From contig NZ_CP059997.1 in assembly GCF_018736145.1 (NCBI RefSeq), forward strand, positions 6,819,501 through 6,883,500: a DNA stretch of 64,000 nt, in the 5' to 3' direction. Under the pieces are notes generated by a model. It saw nothing but the letters and a program-made list of their open reading frames with translations, searched no databases and was not told where the DNA came from. Shown here in pieces: positions 25,448-34,139 of the stretch (its first letter is position 1; each line of letters starts with the position of its first letter). The position numbers and the translations under genes are program-made. The DNA is from Amycolatopsis sp. CA-230715. GTDB lineage: Bacteria; Actinomycetota; Actinomycetes; Mycobacteriales; Pseudonocardiaceae.

Positions 25448-26008
25448 GTGAAGCGCTGGCTGGTGGCACTCCTGGCCATTCTGCTGCTCGGCGGATGCGG
25501 TTCCGAAGTGACCGCGCCCGCGCCCGAGGCACCCGTCGCGGCGAACGCCGGTGCGACCACGTCGCTGCCGGACTGGGTCGAGGTGCCGAGCATCGCGGCG
25601 AAGTCCTCGCTCGTGCCGCTGGGGCTCAACCCCGACAAGACGGTCGAGGTCCCGCCGGTCGACAAACCGTTGCAGGCCGGGTGGTACGAGAACAGCCCGC
25701 CGCCGGGCCAGGCCGGTCCCGCGGTCGTGCTCGGCCACATCGACGGCAACCACCAGAAGGGCATCTTCTGGCGGCTGCGCGACGTGAAGGCGGGCGACAA
25801 GGTGTTCGTCGGCACGAAGGACGGCAAGAAGCTCGGCTTCACCGTCAGCAAGGTCGACCAGGTCGCCAAGAGCGCGTTCCCGACCGACGCGGTCTACGGC
25901 GACACCGCCGATCCCGAGCTGCGCCTCATCACCTGCGGCGGCGTGTTCGACCACGAGACCGGCAACTACCGCGACAACATCATCGTCTACGCCAAGCTCG
26001 CGAGCTGA
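25448..26008 (+). CDS. Class F sortase (lipoprotein)
   Basis: 186 residues. The N-terminus is a short signal ending in the lipobox LLGGC with Cys17, so the enzyme is probably lipid-anchored outside the membrane. The sortase beta-barrel carries the catalytic set: His97 in VVLGHIDG, Cys163 in LRLITCGG and Arg175 in TGNYRDNIIVYA. Class F sortases of actinobacteria often sit next to anchor-P-type secreted proteins, as here. The GTG at 25448 is five bases after the previous stop, in one operon. A strong hairpin terminator follows. Confidence 0.88.
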   Translation: MKRWLVALLAILLLGGCGSEVTAPAPEAPVAANAGATTSLPDWVEVPSIAAKSSLVPLGLNPDKTVEVPPVDKPLQAGWYENSPPPGQAGPAVVLGHIDGNHQKGIFWRLRDVKAGDKVFVGTKDGKKLGFTVSKVDQVAKSAFPTDAVYGDTADPELRLITCGGVFDHETGNYRDNIIVYAKLAS

Positions 26009-26013
26009 CCAGG

Positions 26014-26048
26014 ACGCGGGTGGTCCGGTCATGCCGGACCACCCGCGT
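26014..26048 (+). terminator. Hairpin terminator after the sortase gene
   Basis: Fifteen-base arms ACGCGGGTGGTCCGG (26014-26028) and CCGGACCACCCGCGT (26034-26048) around a TCATG loop, six bases after the sortase stop. There is no T-run, which is common for actinobacterial hairpin terminators. Confidence 0.75.
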
Positions 26049-26161
26049 TCGTAAACGGTCCACAAAGGACAAAAGGGTAGAAGTAAGGGCGGGGTCAAGC
26101 CTTGCCCGAACTGTGACCCGGCTCTCCGCAGACCGCCGCCAAATTCGTTGTCTACCACAAG

Positions 26162-26182
26162 TAAGTTACTTAGCATTGCTAA
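26162..26182. promoter_or_regulatory. Overlapping palindromes before the MFS pump gene
   Basis: TAAGTTACTTA (26162-26172) and TTAGCATTGCTAA (26170-26182) are both perfect inverted repeats and share three bases. They lie 23 bp upstream of the MFS start in an A/T-rich island. The layout suggests an operator for a MarR- or TetR-like repressor of the pump. No regulator gene is adjacent. Confidence 0.5.
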
Positions 26183-26205
26183 GCGACGGCGGTGTGGGAG
26201 GTTCG

Positions 26206-27990
26206 ATGGCGGCGGGTGTGGCGCAACGGGACGGAAGACAGCGGTCCGCGGACGAACTGGGTCCGCGCTACAAGTGGGTCGCGCTGTCGAACACGACGCT
26301 GGGCATGCTCATCGCGACGATCAACTCGTCGATCGTGCTGATCGCGCTGCCCGACATCTTCAAGGGCATCGGGATCAACCCGCTCGAGCCCGCGAACACC
26401 AGCTACCTGCTGTGGATGATCATGGGCTTCCTGGTGGTCACCGCGGTGCTGGTGGTCAGCTTCGGCAGGCTCGGCGACATGTACGGCCGCGCGCGCATGT
26501 ACAACATGGGCTTCGCGGTGTTCACGGTCTCGTCGATCATGCTCGCGATCACCTGGTTCGACGGTGACGCCGCGGCGCTGTGGCTCATCGGCTGGCGCAT
26601 CGTCCAGGGCGTCGGCGGTGCCTTCCTGATGGCGAACTCCTCCGCCATCCTCACCGACGCGTTCCCCTCGAACCAGCGCGGCCTCGCACTCGGCATCAAC
26701 GGTGTCGCCGCGATCGCGGGCTCGTTCCTCGGGCTGGTGATCGGCGGCGTGCTCGCGCCGGTGAACTGGAACCTGATCTTCCTGGTGTCCGTGCCGATCG
26801 GGGTCGTCGGCACCATCTGGGCGTACCTGAAGCTGCACGACACCGGCGTGCGCCAGCACGCGCGGATGGACTGGTGGGGCAACATCACCTTCGCGGTCGG
26901 CCTGATCGCGGTGCTGGTCGGCATCACCTACGGCATCCAGCCTTACGGCGCGTCGTCCACCGGGTGGGGCAGCCCGTTCGTGTTGTCCTGCTTGCTGGGC
27001 GGGCTCGTCGTGCTGGTCGCGTTCGTGGTCATCGAGACCAAAGTGGACAATCCGCTGTTCAAGCTCTCGCTGTTCCGGATCAGGTCGTTCTCGTGGGGCA
27101 ACCTGGCGAACCTGTCCGCCTCGCTCGGCCGCGGCGGGCTGCAGTTCATCCTGATCATCTGGCTGCAGGGGATCTGGTTGCCGCAGCACGGGTACACCTT
27201 CGAACAGACCCCGTTGTGGGCCGGTATCTACATGCTCCCGATGACGGTCGGGTTCCTGGTTTCCGCGCCCGCGTCCGGCATCCTGTCCGATCGCGTCGGC
27301 AGCAGGCTGCTCGCGTCGTCGGGGCTGCTGATCACCGCGGTCACCTTCGCGCTGCTGATCGTGCTGCCGGTGGACTTCGACTACTGGGCGTTCGCCGGAA
27401 TTCTGCTGCTCAACGGGATCGGCATGGGCATGTTCTCCTCGCCGAACCGGGCCGAGGTGATGAACAGCCTGCCCGCGGACGCGCGCGGCTCCGGCGCGGG
27501 CATGATGACCACGTTCCAGAACGCGGCCATGGTGCTGTCGATCGGGTTCTTCTTCAGCCTCATCATCGCCGGGCTCTCGACGAACCTTCCCTCGGCGATG
27601 GGCGCGGGGCTGCAGGCGCACGGAGTGCCCGCCGCGTCGGCGAACCAGCTCGCGCACCTGCCCGCGGTCGCGGTGCTCTTCGCCGCGTTCCTCGGCTACA
27701 ACCCGATCCAGCAGCTGCTCGGGCCGCAGCTCACCCAGCTCCCGCCGGACCAGGCGAACTTCCTGACCGGGCGCAGCTTCTTCCCGAACCTGATCTCGGG
27801 GCCGTTCCAGGAGGGCCTGCAGATCGCCTTCGCCTTCGCGATCGCGGTGTGCCTCGTCGGCGCGGTGGCTTCCTTGCTGTGCAAGGACAAGAAGGTCGAG
27901 AACGGCGAGACGGTCGGCTCCGAACTGGCCGCGGTCGCCGGGGAGGCCTCCGGGACGAGCGAACTCGTCGGCCCCGCGCGCGAACGTTGA
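26206..27990 (+). CDS. DHA2-type MFS transporter (14-TM, EmrB/QacA-like)
   Basis: 594 residues. The DHA2 hallmarks are present: LIATINSSIVLIALPDI in TM1, SFGRLGDMYGRARMYNMG (motif A), WRIVQGVGGAFLMANSSAI in TM4, and GINGVAAIAGSFLGLVIGG (antiporter motif C region) in TM5. About fourteen membrane segments are followed by a cytoplasmic tail (KDKKVENGETVGSEL). It should be a proton-driven exporter of drugs or amphipathic metabolites. The start is ATG 26206 after GGGAGG. Its end lies inside the first arm of a perfect palindrome that forms a two-way terminator with the convergent cyclophilin gene. Confidence 0.9.
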   Translation: MAAGVAQRDGRQRSADELGPRYKWVALSNTTLGMLIATINSSIVLIALPDIFKGIGINPLEPANTSYLLWMIMGFLVVTAVLVVSFGRLGDMYGRARMYNMGFAVFTVSSIMLAITWFDGDAAALWLIGWRIVQGVGGAFLMANSSAILTDAFPSNQRGLALGINGVAAIAGSFLGLVIGGVLAPVNWNLIFLVSVPIGVVGTIWAYLKLHDTGVRQHARMDWWGNITFAVGLIAVLVGITYGIQPYGASSTGWGSPFVLSCLLGGLVVLVAFVVIETKVDNPLFKLSLFRIRSFSWGNLANLSASLGRGGLQFILIIWLQGIWLPQHGYTFEQTPLWAGIYMLPMTVGFLVSAPASGILSDRVGSRLLASSGLLITAVTFALLIVLPVDFDYWAFAGILLLNGIGMGMFSSPNRAEVMNSLPADARGSGAGMMTTFQNAAMVLSIGFFFSLIIAGLSTNLPSAMGAGLQAHGVPAASANQLAHLPAVAVLFAAFLGYNPIQQLLGPQLTQLPPDQANFLTGRSFFPNLISGPFQEGLQIAFAFAIAVCLVGAVASLLCKDKKVENGETVGSELAAVAGEASGTSELVGPARER

Positions 27991-28013
27991 GCGGGCGCGC
28001 CCGCTCAACGTTC
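27982..28013. terminator. Perfect 32-bp palindrome, bidirectional terminator
   Basis: The arm GAACGTTGAGCGGGCG (27982-27997) is followed directly by its exact reverse complement (27998-28013) with no spacer. It starts inside the last codons of the MFS gene and ends 6 bp before the stop of the convergent cyclophilin gene, so it can terminate both transcripts. Confidence 0.8.
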
Positions 28014-28019
28014 ACCTTC

Positions 28020-28694
28020 TCAGCAGCGGTGGACGAAGACGTGCAGGATGCGCACGGGCTTGGCGGGCGCGCCGTCGAGCGGGTCGGTCTCGCCGGGGAT
28101 GATGCCCGCCTTGACGATCCGGTCGAGCACCCCCATGCCCCTGGTCACCTTGCCCAGGACCGAGTAGTTCGGCTTGATGTTCGCGAACGAGTGCACGACG
28201 AAGAACTGGCTGCCGTTCGTGCCGGGGCCCTGGTTGCCCATCGCCACGGTGCCGCGCGGGTACTTCTCGGTGCCGTCGACCTCGTCGGCGAACTTGTAGC
28301 CCGGCCCGCCCTTCTCGACGGAGTAGATGTCGCCGCACTGCAGCACCCCGAGCCTGGCCGAGTTCGTCAGCCGGAAGCACTGGGTGTGGTCGTAGAAGCG
28401 CTGGCGGATCAGGCTGATCATGTTGTGCACCGCGCACGGGGCGTGCCCGGCGTGGTCGAGCTCGATGGTCACCGGGCCGTAGTTGGTCAGTAGGGTGACG
28501 TCGGTGGTACCCCGCGTCGACGCCTTCGGGCGCGGCGGGTGCACCGGCTTCGCGGCGGGGTTCTCGGGGGTGGGGGTGAATTCGCAGCTCACGGTCGGCG
28601 GCGCGGGGGCGGCTTCCGCGGTCGTCGCCCCGATCAGAGGCGTGACCAAGGCGGCGGCGCAGGCGACCGCCGAAAGGATCCATCGGGATTTCAT
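28020..28694 (-). CDS. Secreted cyclophilin-type peptidyl-prolyl isomerase
   Basis: 224 residues from ATG 28694. A signal peptide (WILSAVACAAALVTPLIGAT) is followed by a Pro-rich linker and a cyclophilin domain with NYGPVTIELDHAGHAPCAVHN, the core PRGTVAMGNQGPGTNGSQFF and VLGKVTRGMGVLDRI. It carries three or more cysteines, including CEFTP and the last residue, as is usual for exported actinobacterial cyclophilins. It should assist folding of exported proteins. An upstream GTG at 28721 is possible but has GGAG too close to it. The neighbour DUF2631 gene points the same way, about 200 bp upstream. Confidence 0.88.
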   Translation of the reverse strand: MKSRWILSAVACAAALVTPLIGATTAEAAPAPPTVSCEFTPTPENPAAKPVHPPRPKASTRGTTDVTLLTNYGPVTIELDHAGHAPCAVHNMISLIRQRFYDHTQCFRLTNSARLGVLQCGDIYSVEKGGPGYKFADEVDGTEKYPRGTVAMGNQGPGTNGSQFFVVHSFANIKPNYSVLGKVTRGMGVLDRIVKAGIIPGETDPLDGAPAKPVRILHVFVHRC

Positions 28695-28803
28695 AGCGGA
28701 CAACCTAGCCGTGCCGAGCACACTCCGGAATGCCGCGCGATCTGGCGCTGGTGAATGACCAGCCGGACCACGCTGGGTCAGCAGAAGCTCGCACTGTGGG
28801 GGT

Positions 28804-28822
28804 CCGGGGGCTCGGCCCCCGG
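28804..28822 (-). terminator. GC-rich hairpin after the DUF2631 gene
   Basis: CCGGGGGC-TCG-GCCCCCGG, eight-base arms with a three-base loop, between the end of the DUF2631 gene and the start of the cyclophilin gene. It probably terminates the DUF2631 transcript; no T-run is present. Confidence 0.5.
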
Positions 28823-28889
28823 GTAGATACCGCGGGCACCGGGAGCGTCGCCGAAGGCGAGGCGAACAGCATTCGCCGCCTCGGCGGGG

Positions 28890-29168
28890 TTACTTCCGCC
28901 AGGCGGTGCGGCGCTTGCGCATGTCCAGCACCAGCAACAGGATCAGGAAGAGGCCGAGCCCGACGAGCCACACGTTCTCGGTGTTGTTCTCGTGGTTGCC
29001 GATGAGCATCAGGAACAGCACCAGCGCGGAGAACCAGCCCGCGATCCTGGTGGCCTTCGGGAAGGTGCCGTGCCAGCCCCATGCGGCCGACGGCTCGTCG
29101 CGCGGGTCCACCGCGGATGCCGCGGACACCTCTGCGGGACGCTTCTTCTCGACCGCCTTGCCAGCCAC
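28890..29168 (-). CDS. DUF2631 small membrane protein
   Basis: 92 residues from GTG 29168, five bases after AAGGAG. The N-terminal half is soluble (AGKAVEKKRPAEVSAASAVD, then WGWHGTFPKATR), followed by two hydrophobic segments, IAGWFSALVLFLMLIGNHEN and VWLVGLGLFLILLLVLDMRK, and a basic end. This matches the actinobacterial DUF2631 family, of unknown function. It is divergent from dxr with a 107-bp gap, a neighbourhood I believe is conserved in related genera. Confidence 0.8.
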   Translation of the reverse strand: MAGKAVEKKRPAEVSAASAVDPRDEPSAAWGWHGTFPKATRIAGWFSALVLFLMLIGNHENNTENVWLVGLGLFLILLLVLDMRKRRTAWRK

Positions 29169-29275
29169 GACCACTCCTTGAAGACCGGACACTGCCCTTG
29201 CCAGCCGATGATCCCATACGCGGTGACGATCCCCGGAGACGACCCGCGGCACGGGCGCACGCGACAATATGCGCC

Positions 29276-30481
29276 ATGGACTCACCACGCACCGTGCTCG
29301 TGCTCGGTTCGACCGGCTCGATCGGCACCCAGGCGCTGGACGTCGCGGCCAGGAACCCCGCGCTGTTCAGGGTCGCGGGCATCGCGGCGGGTGGTGGGGA
29401 CCCGGCGGCGCTCGCCGCGCAGGCGCTCGCGCACGGCGTGGACGCGGTCGCGGTGACGAAGCCGACCGTGGTCGAGGACCTGCAGCTCGCGCTGTACGCG
29501 GAGGCGCAGCGCCGCGGCTACTCGCGCGGGGAGTTCCGGCTGCCCAAGATCTTCGCGGGCGCCGACGCCGTCTCGGACCTGATCGACGCCGTTCCGGTGG
29601 ACGTGGTGCTCAACGGCCTGCCCGGCTCGCTGGGCCTGCCGCCGACGCTGCGGGCGCTGGCCACCGGCGCGACGCTCGCGCTGGCGAACAAGGAGTCCCT
29701 CATCGCGGGCGGGCCGCTGGTGCTCGCGGCCGCGAAGGAGGGCCAGATCGTGCCGGTGGACTCCGAACATTCGGCGCTCGCGCAGTCGCTGCGCGGCGGC
29801 GGCCGTGACGAGGTCGACAAACTGGTCCTCACCGCGTCTGGCGGCCCGTTCCGCGGGCGCACCAGGGCCGAGCTGGCCGAGGTCACCGTCGAGCAGGCGA
29901 TGGCGCACCCGACCTGGGCGATGGGCCCGCTGGTCACGATCAACTCGGCGACGCTGGTGAACAAGGGGCTCGAGTTCATCGAGGCGATGCTGCTGTTCGG
30001 CGTGCCCGCGGAGAAGATCGACGTGGTGGTGCACCCGCAGTCCGTCGTGCACTCGATGGTGACCTTCCGTGACGGCGCGACGATCGCGCAGGCCAGCCCG
30101 CCGGACATGCGGCTGCCGATCGCGCTGGCGCTGAACTGGCCGCACCGGGTGCCCGGCGCGTCGGCCGCCTGCGACTGGTCGACGGCCACTTCGTGGACCT
30201 TCGAGCCGGTGGACGAGGAGGCCTTCCCCGCGATCTGCCTCGCCAGGCACGCGGGATCCGCTGGCGGCTGCCTGCCCGCCGTGTTCAACGCGGCGAACGA
30301 GGAGATGGTGGCCGCTTTCCTGGCGCAGAACGCCAGCTTCACGTCGATAGTGGACACTGTTGCGAAAGTCGTCGAATCGGCTGACGAGTGGCGTCGCGAG
30401 CCTCGTGACGTGGAAGATGTACTGGCAGCGGAACAATGGGCACGCGCCCAAGCGGTTTCCATGAGCACCGGAGGGAAGTAG
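29276..30481 (+). CDS. dxr: 1-deoxy-D-xylulose 5-phosphate reductoisomerase
   Basis: 401 residues, the normal length. It catalyses the second step of the MEP isoprenoid pathway, turning DXP into MEP with NADPH and a divalent metal. Visible landmarks are the NADPH loop VLGSTGSIGTQALDV, ATLALANKESLIAGG, the metal/substrate site PVDSEHSALAQSL, SGGPFRG, and the flexible lid HPTWAMGPLVTINSATLVNKGLEFIEA. It starts at ATG 29276 without a strong Shine-Dalgarno; CAATAT just before suggests a short or absent leader. The rip1 gene begins 4 bp after the stop, so the two are co-transcribed, with ispG close behind. Confidence 0.97.
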   Translation: MDSPRTVLVLGSTGSIGTQALDVAARNPALFRVAGIAAGGGDPAALAAQALAHGVDAVAVTKPTVVEDLQLALYAEAQRRGYSRGEFRLPKIFAGADAVSDLIDAVPVDVVLNGLPGSLGLPPTLRALATGATLALANKESLIAGGPLVLAAAKEGQIVPVDSEHSALAQSLRGGGRDEVDKLVLTASGGPFRGRTRAELAEVTVEQAMAHPTWAMGPLVTINSATLVNKGLEFIEAMLLFGVPAEKIDVVVHPQSVVHSMVTFRDGATIAQASPPDMRLPIALALNWPHRVPGASAACDWSTATSWTFEPVDEEAFPAICLARHAGSAGGCLPAVFNAANEEMVAAFLAQNASFTSIVDTVAKVVESADEWRREPRDVEDVLAAEQWARAQAVSMSTGGK

Positions 30482-30485
30482 GGGC

Positions 30486-31700
30486 GTGCTCGCCAACATA
30501 ATCGGAGTCGTGCTCTTCGCGCTGGGCATCTGCATCTCAGTGGCGTTGCACGAAGCGGGGCACATGGTCGCCGCCAAGTCCTTCGGGATGCGCGTCCGCC
30601 GGTACTTCGTCGGCTTCGGGCCGACGATCTTCTCGTTCCGGCGCGGCGAGACCGAGTACGGGCTCAAGGCCATTCCGCTCGGCGGGTTCTGCGACATCGC
30701 GGGCATGACCGCGCTCGACGAGGTCACGCCGGAGGAGTCGTCGCGGGCGATGTGGCGGTACAAGGTCTGGAAGCGGACCGTCGTGCTGGCCGCGGGCTCG
30801 TTCACGCACTTCGTGCTCGGGTTCGTGGTGCTCTACCTGATGGCCGCGACGATGGGCCTGCCGAACCTCGAGCAGAAGCCGGTCGCGTCCGCGGTTTCGG
30901 ACTGCGTCACGAACGCCAAGACTGTCGACGAGGTCAACAACCCGAAGTGCGCGCCCGGCGCCGCGGGGCCCGCCAAGGTCGGCGGCCTGCTCCCCGGCGA
31001 CGAAGTGCTTTCGGTGGGCGGCAAACCCACCCCGACCTGGCCCGAGATGGTCAACGTGGTCCAGGACGCGGGCGGTCCGACCCAGTTCGTGGTGCTGCGC
31101 GACGGCCAGCGCAAGACGCTCACGGTGGACGTGCCGAAGGTCGAGCGCCCGTTCAAGAAGGACGGCAAGGACGTCATCATGAGCGTGGGCGCCATCGGCG
31201 TCTCGGCCACGAAGAACTTCCAGTACGGGCCGATCGGCGCGATCGGCGGCACCCTGACCTTCACCGGTGACGTGTTCGCGCGGACCTGGGAAGGGCTGAT
31301 GAACTTCCCGAAGCGCATCCCGGCGGTGGTGAACTCCATCTTCGGCGGCGAGCGCGACCCGGACACCCCGATCAGCGTGGTCGGCGCGAGCCGGATCGGC
31401 GGCGAAGCGGTGGAAGCGGGCCTGTGGCAGCTGTTCCTGCTGCTGCTGGCGAGCCTGAACTTCTTCATCGGCGTGTTCAACCTGCTGCCGCTGCTCCCGC
31501 TCGACGGCGGGCACATCGCGGTCGCCTGGTACGAACGCGTCCGCGACTGGATCAGAAAGCTGCGAGGGCGTGCGGCCGGTGGTCCCGTCGACTACACGAA
31601 GTTGTCGGCGATCACGGTCGTGCTCGTGCTGATCGGCGGCGCCGTAACCCTGCTCACCATCACCGCGGACATAGTTAACCCGGTCAGGTTGATGCAGTAG
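30486..31700 (+). CDS. rip1: Site-2 zinc metalloprotease (Rip1/RseP family)
   Basis: 404 residues. The intramembrane zinc site is HEAGH (22-26) in TM1 and LPLDGGHIAVAW near the C-terminus. One PDZ domain lies between them (GGLLPGDEVLSVGGKPTPTW). About four membrane helices are seen. By family, it cuts membrane anchors such as anti-sigma factors after a first periplasmic cleavage, controlling envelope stress and lipid responses. GTG start 4 bp after dxr; the dxr - rip1 - ispG order is the one known from mycobacteria (Rv2870c-Rv2868c). Confidence 0.95.
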   Translation: MLANIIGVVLFALGICISVALHEAGHMVAAKSFGMRVRRYFVGFGPTIFSFRRGETEYGLKAIPLGGFCDIAGMTALDEVTPEESSRAMWRYKVWKRTVVLAAGSFTHFVLGFVVLYLMAATMGLPNLEQKPVASAVSDCVTNAKTVDEVNNPKCAPGAAGPAKVGGLLPGDEVLSVGGKPTPTWPEMVNVVQDAGGPTQFVVLRDGQRKTLTVDVPKVERPFKKDGKDVIMSVGAIGVSATKNFQYGPIGAIGGTLTFTGDVFARTWEGLMNFPKRIPAVVNSIFGGERDPDTPISVVGASRIGGEAVEAGLWQLFLLLLASLNFFIGVFNLLPLLPLDGGHIAVAWYERVRDWIRKLRGRAAGGPVDYTKLSAITVVLVLIGGAVTLLTITADIVNPVRLMQ

Positions 31701-31788
31701 CGTTTTCGCAGTTCACGCGCCGTGATCACGATTCACGGGTGGAGTAGCGGGCGGATTGGGCCGGCCGGCGTAGCGGTATCGTGGCGTT

Positions 31789-32940
31789 GTGACTGTCCCG
31801 CTTGGCATGCCAGCCCTTCCCGCCCCCGTGCTCTCGGAGCGCCGCAAGACCCGGCAGCTGCAGGTCGGGCCGGTCGGCGTCGGCAGTGAGCACCCGGTTT
31901 CCGTCCAGTCGATGACCACGACGCTCACCGCGGACGTCAACGCGACGCTGCAGCAGATCGCCGAGTTGACCGCGTCGGGCTGCGACATCGTGCGCGTGGC
32001 GTGCCCGAGTGCCGATGACGCCGAGGCGTTGCCCGCGATCGCGAAGAAGTCGCAGATCCCGGTGATCGCGGATATCCATTTCCAGCCGAAGTACGTGTTC
32101 GCCGCGATCGAGGCCGGGTGTGCCGCGGTCCGCGTGAATCCCGGCAACATCCGCAAGTTCGACGACCAGGTCAAGGAAATCGCGCAGGCCGCGAAGGATC
32201 ACGGCACGCCGATCCGGATCGGCGTGAACGCGGGTTCGCTGGACAAGCGGTTGATGGAGAAGCACGGGAAGGCGACTCCGGAGGCGTTGGCGGAGTCGGC
32301 GTTGTGGGAGGCGTCGTTGTTCGCCGAGCACGATTTCCACGACATCAAGATCTCGGTGAAGCACAACGATCCCGTGGTCATGGTGCGCGCCTACGAGATC
32401 CTCGCGGAGCAGTGCGACTACCCGTTGCATCTCGGCGTGACCGAGGCGGGTCCGGCGTTCCAGGGCACCATCAAGTCCGCCGTCGCGTTCGGGGCGTTGT
32501 TGCGGCAGGGCATCGGGGACACGATCCGGGTGTCGCTGTCCGCGCCGCCGGTCGAAGAGGTCAAGGTCGGCACGCAGATCCTGCAGTCGCTGAACCTGCG
32601 GCCGCGGAAGCTGGAGATCGTGTCGTGCCCGTCGTGCGGGCGAGCGCAGGTCGACGTCTACAAGCTGGCCGACGAGGTCACCGCGGGCCTGGAGGGCATG
32701 GAGGTCCCGCTGCGGGTGGCCGTGATGGGCTGCGTCGTGAACGGGCCCGGTGAGGCACGCGAAGCGGATCTCGGGGTGGCCTCGGGGAACGGCAAGGGCC
32801 AGATCTTCGTCAAGGGCGAGGTCATCAAGACAGTGCCCGAGCACCAGATCGTGGAAACCCTCATCGAAGAAGCCATGCGCATCGCTGAGGAAGCGGGCGA
32901 GACCACCGAGAGCGGCGAGCCCGTCGTGACCGTCGGCTAA
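31789..32940 (+). CDS. ispG: 4-hydroxy-3-methylbut-2-en-1-yl diphosphate synthase
   Basis: 383 residues. It performs the penultimate MEP step, reductive dehydration of MEcPP to HMBPP with a [4Fe-4S] cluster. The cluster ligands are visible: Cys280 and Cys283 in IVSCPSCGRA and Cys315 in VMGCVVNGPGEA, with Glu322 as the usual fourth ligand. The TIM-barrel part shows VSVQSMTTTLTADVNATLQQ and VRVNPGNIR. GTG 31789 is preceded closely by TATCGT, so transcription may begin at or near the start codon. It follows rip1 by 88 bp and is followed by repeat cluster B. Confidence 0.97.
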   Translation: MTVPLGMPALPAPVLSERRKTRQLQVGPVGVGSEHPVSVQSMTTTLTADVNATLQQIAELTASGCDIVRVACPSADDAEALPAIAKKSQIPVIADIHFQPKYVFAAIEAGCAAVRVNPGNIRKFDDQVKEIAQAAKDHGTPIRIGVNAGSLDKRLMEKHGKATPEALAESALWEASLFAEHDFHDIKISVKHNDPVVMVRAYEILAEQCDYPLHLGVTEAGPAFQGTIKSAVAFGALLRQGIGDTIRVSLSAPPVEEVKVGTQILQSLNLRPRKLEIVSCPSCGRAQVDVYKLADEVTAGLEGMEVPLRVAVMGCVVNGPGEAREADLGVASGNGKGQIFVKGEVIKTVPEHQIVETLIEEAMRIAEEAGETTESGEPVVTVG

Positions 32941-32951
32941 CCGAGCGCATG

Positions 32952-33144
32952 CCCCGAAAGTGGCCTTCGGGGCATCTACGTTCCCGAAAGCCACCTTCGG
33001 GGCACCAGCCGCCACGCGGGGCGGAGTTCGCGGCGTTCAGGCCCCCGAAAGCCACAGTGATGGCGGGCGCGCGTCGCGGGGGGTGCCGCGAGATTGGTGG
33101 CGGGGCGGGGGCTCCGCTTGGTTCCCCGAAGGCCACCCTCGGGG
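32952..33144. repeat. Hairpin repeat cluster B
   Basis: 21-bp units of the CCCCGAARGTGGCYTTCGGGG family at 32952-32972 and 32982-33002 (30 bp apart, linker CATCTACGT), a half copy at 33042-33060 and a further unit at 33124-33144 with linker ACTCTAGCG after it. The cluster starts 11 bp after the ispG stop and occupies the gap before the AraC-type gene. No gene is credible in this stretch. Confidence 0.85.
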
Positions 33145-33296
33145 ACTCTAGCGCCACTTTCTCGGCCCTCACAGGCATGCGGGCGGGGCTGCGCAGCAAG
33201 CCAGGGTGAAGTTCGCGGCGCCGGAGTCGCGAAGGCCACCCGTTGACAGCTCTAGGAACATCGTTCAGGGTGTCCGCGGCCCGTTACGCTGGGGAA

Positions 33297-34139
33297 ATGA
33301 CCGGCGAGTGGGTTGTCGCGCGGCCGCACCAGGCGCTGCGGCCGCTGGTCGAGCGGTACATCGGCTACACGCAGCACGGGCTGCCCGCCGGTGTGCACCG
33401 CGGGCTGCCTTCGAGGTTCGCCACGCTGGTCATCAGCCTCGACGAGCCGATGCGCGTGCTCGGCATGCCGCTCCCCGGGGAGAACCCCATCGCGGCGCGC
33501 GGCATGGTCGGCGGCATGCACACCGGGCCCGCGCTGCTCGAACAGACGCCGTTCCAGTCCGGAATCCACCTCGAACTGAACCCGCTCGCCACGCACGCGC
33601 TGCTCGGGGTGTCCGCGGCCGAGTTGAGCGGGCAGCTCGTCGGCCTCGGGGCCCTCGGCTCTCCCGCGCTCGCGGAGTTGCCGGACAGGCTGACCGAGGC
33701 GCGGACTTGGCGCCGCCGCTTCGAAATCCTCGACCAGACCCTCGGCGACTGCTTCGGCGACGGCGCCGCGGTCACCCCGGAGATCGGCTGGGCGTGGCGC
33801 CGCATGCGCGCCGCGGCGGGCCGGGTCAGGGTCGACGCGCTCGCGGACGAAGTCGGGTGGAGCAGGCGGCATTTCGGCGAACTGTTCCGGCGCGAGCTGG
33901 GGCTGCCGCCGAAACAGGCCGCGCGGGTGCTGCGGTTCGAACGCGCGGGCGCCGTGCTGCGCGCGAGCGGGCGGGTCGATCTCGCCGCGCTCGCGGCCGA
34001 CTGCGGCTACTACGACCAGGCCCACCTGACCCGCGAATGGCGCGCGCTGGCCGGGTGCACGCCCGGCGTGTGGATCGCCGAGGAGCTCCCATTTCTGCAA
34101 TACACCGAACCGGAGGCGGAGACAGACTCCGTGGCATGA
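33297..34139 (+). CDS. AraC family transcriptional regulator
   Basis: 280 residues. The C-terminal third is an AraC double HTH: VRVDALADEVGWSRRHFGEL with FRRELGLPPKQAARVLRFER, then LAALAADCGYYDQAHLTREW and RALAGCTPGVW. The N-terminal part (RPHQALRPLVERYIGYTQHG, HLELNPLATHALLGV) resembles the sensory region of regulators next to glyoxalase-like genes. Start ATG 33297; a TTGACA at 33243 could be a -35 element, but the -10 is poor. Its stop overlaps the VOC gene start as ATGA, so it probably controls and is co-translated with it. Confidence 0.88.
   Translation: MTGEWVVARPHQALRPLVERYIGYTQHGLPAGVHRGLPSRFATLVISLDEPMRVLGMPLPGENPIAARGMVGGMHTGPALLEQTPFQSGIHLELNPLATHALLGVSAAELSGQLVGLGALGSPALAELPDRLTEARTWRRRFEILDQTLGDCFGDGAAVTPEIGWAWRRMRAAAGRVRVDALADEVGWSRRHFGELFRRELGLPPKQAARVLRFERAGAVLRASGRVDLAALAADCGYYDQAHLTREWRALAGCTPGVWIAEELPFLQYTEPEAETDSVA

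Noticed and set aside
26179..28008. 609-codon minus-strand frame opposite the 14-TM MFS gene
   Set aside because: Asp/Glu/Arg/His-rich antisense of membrane helices; the terminator and operator fit the plus-strand gene.
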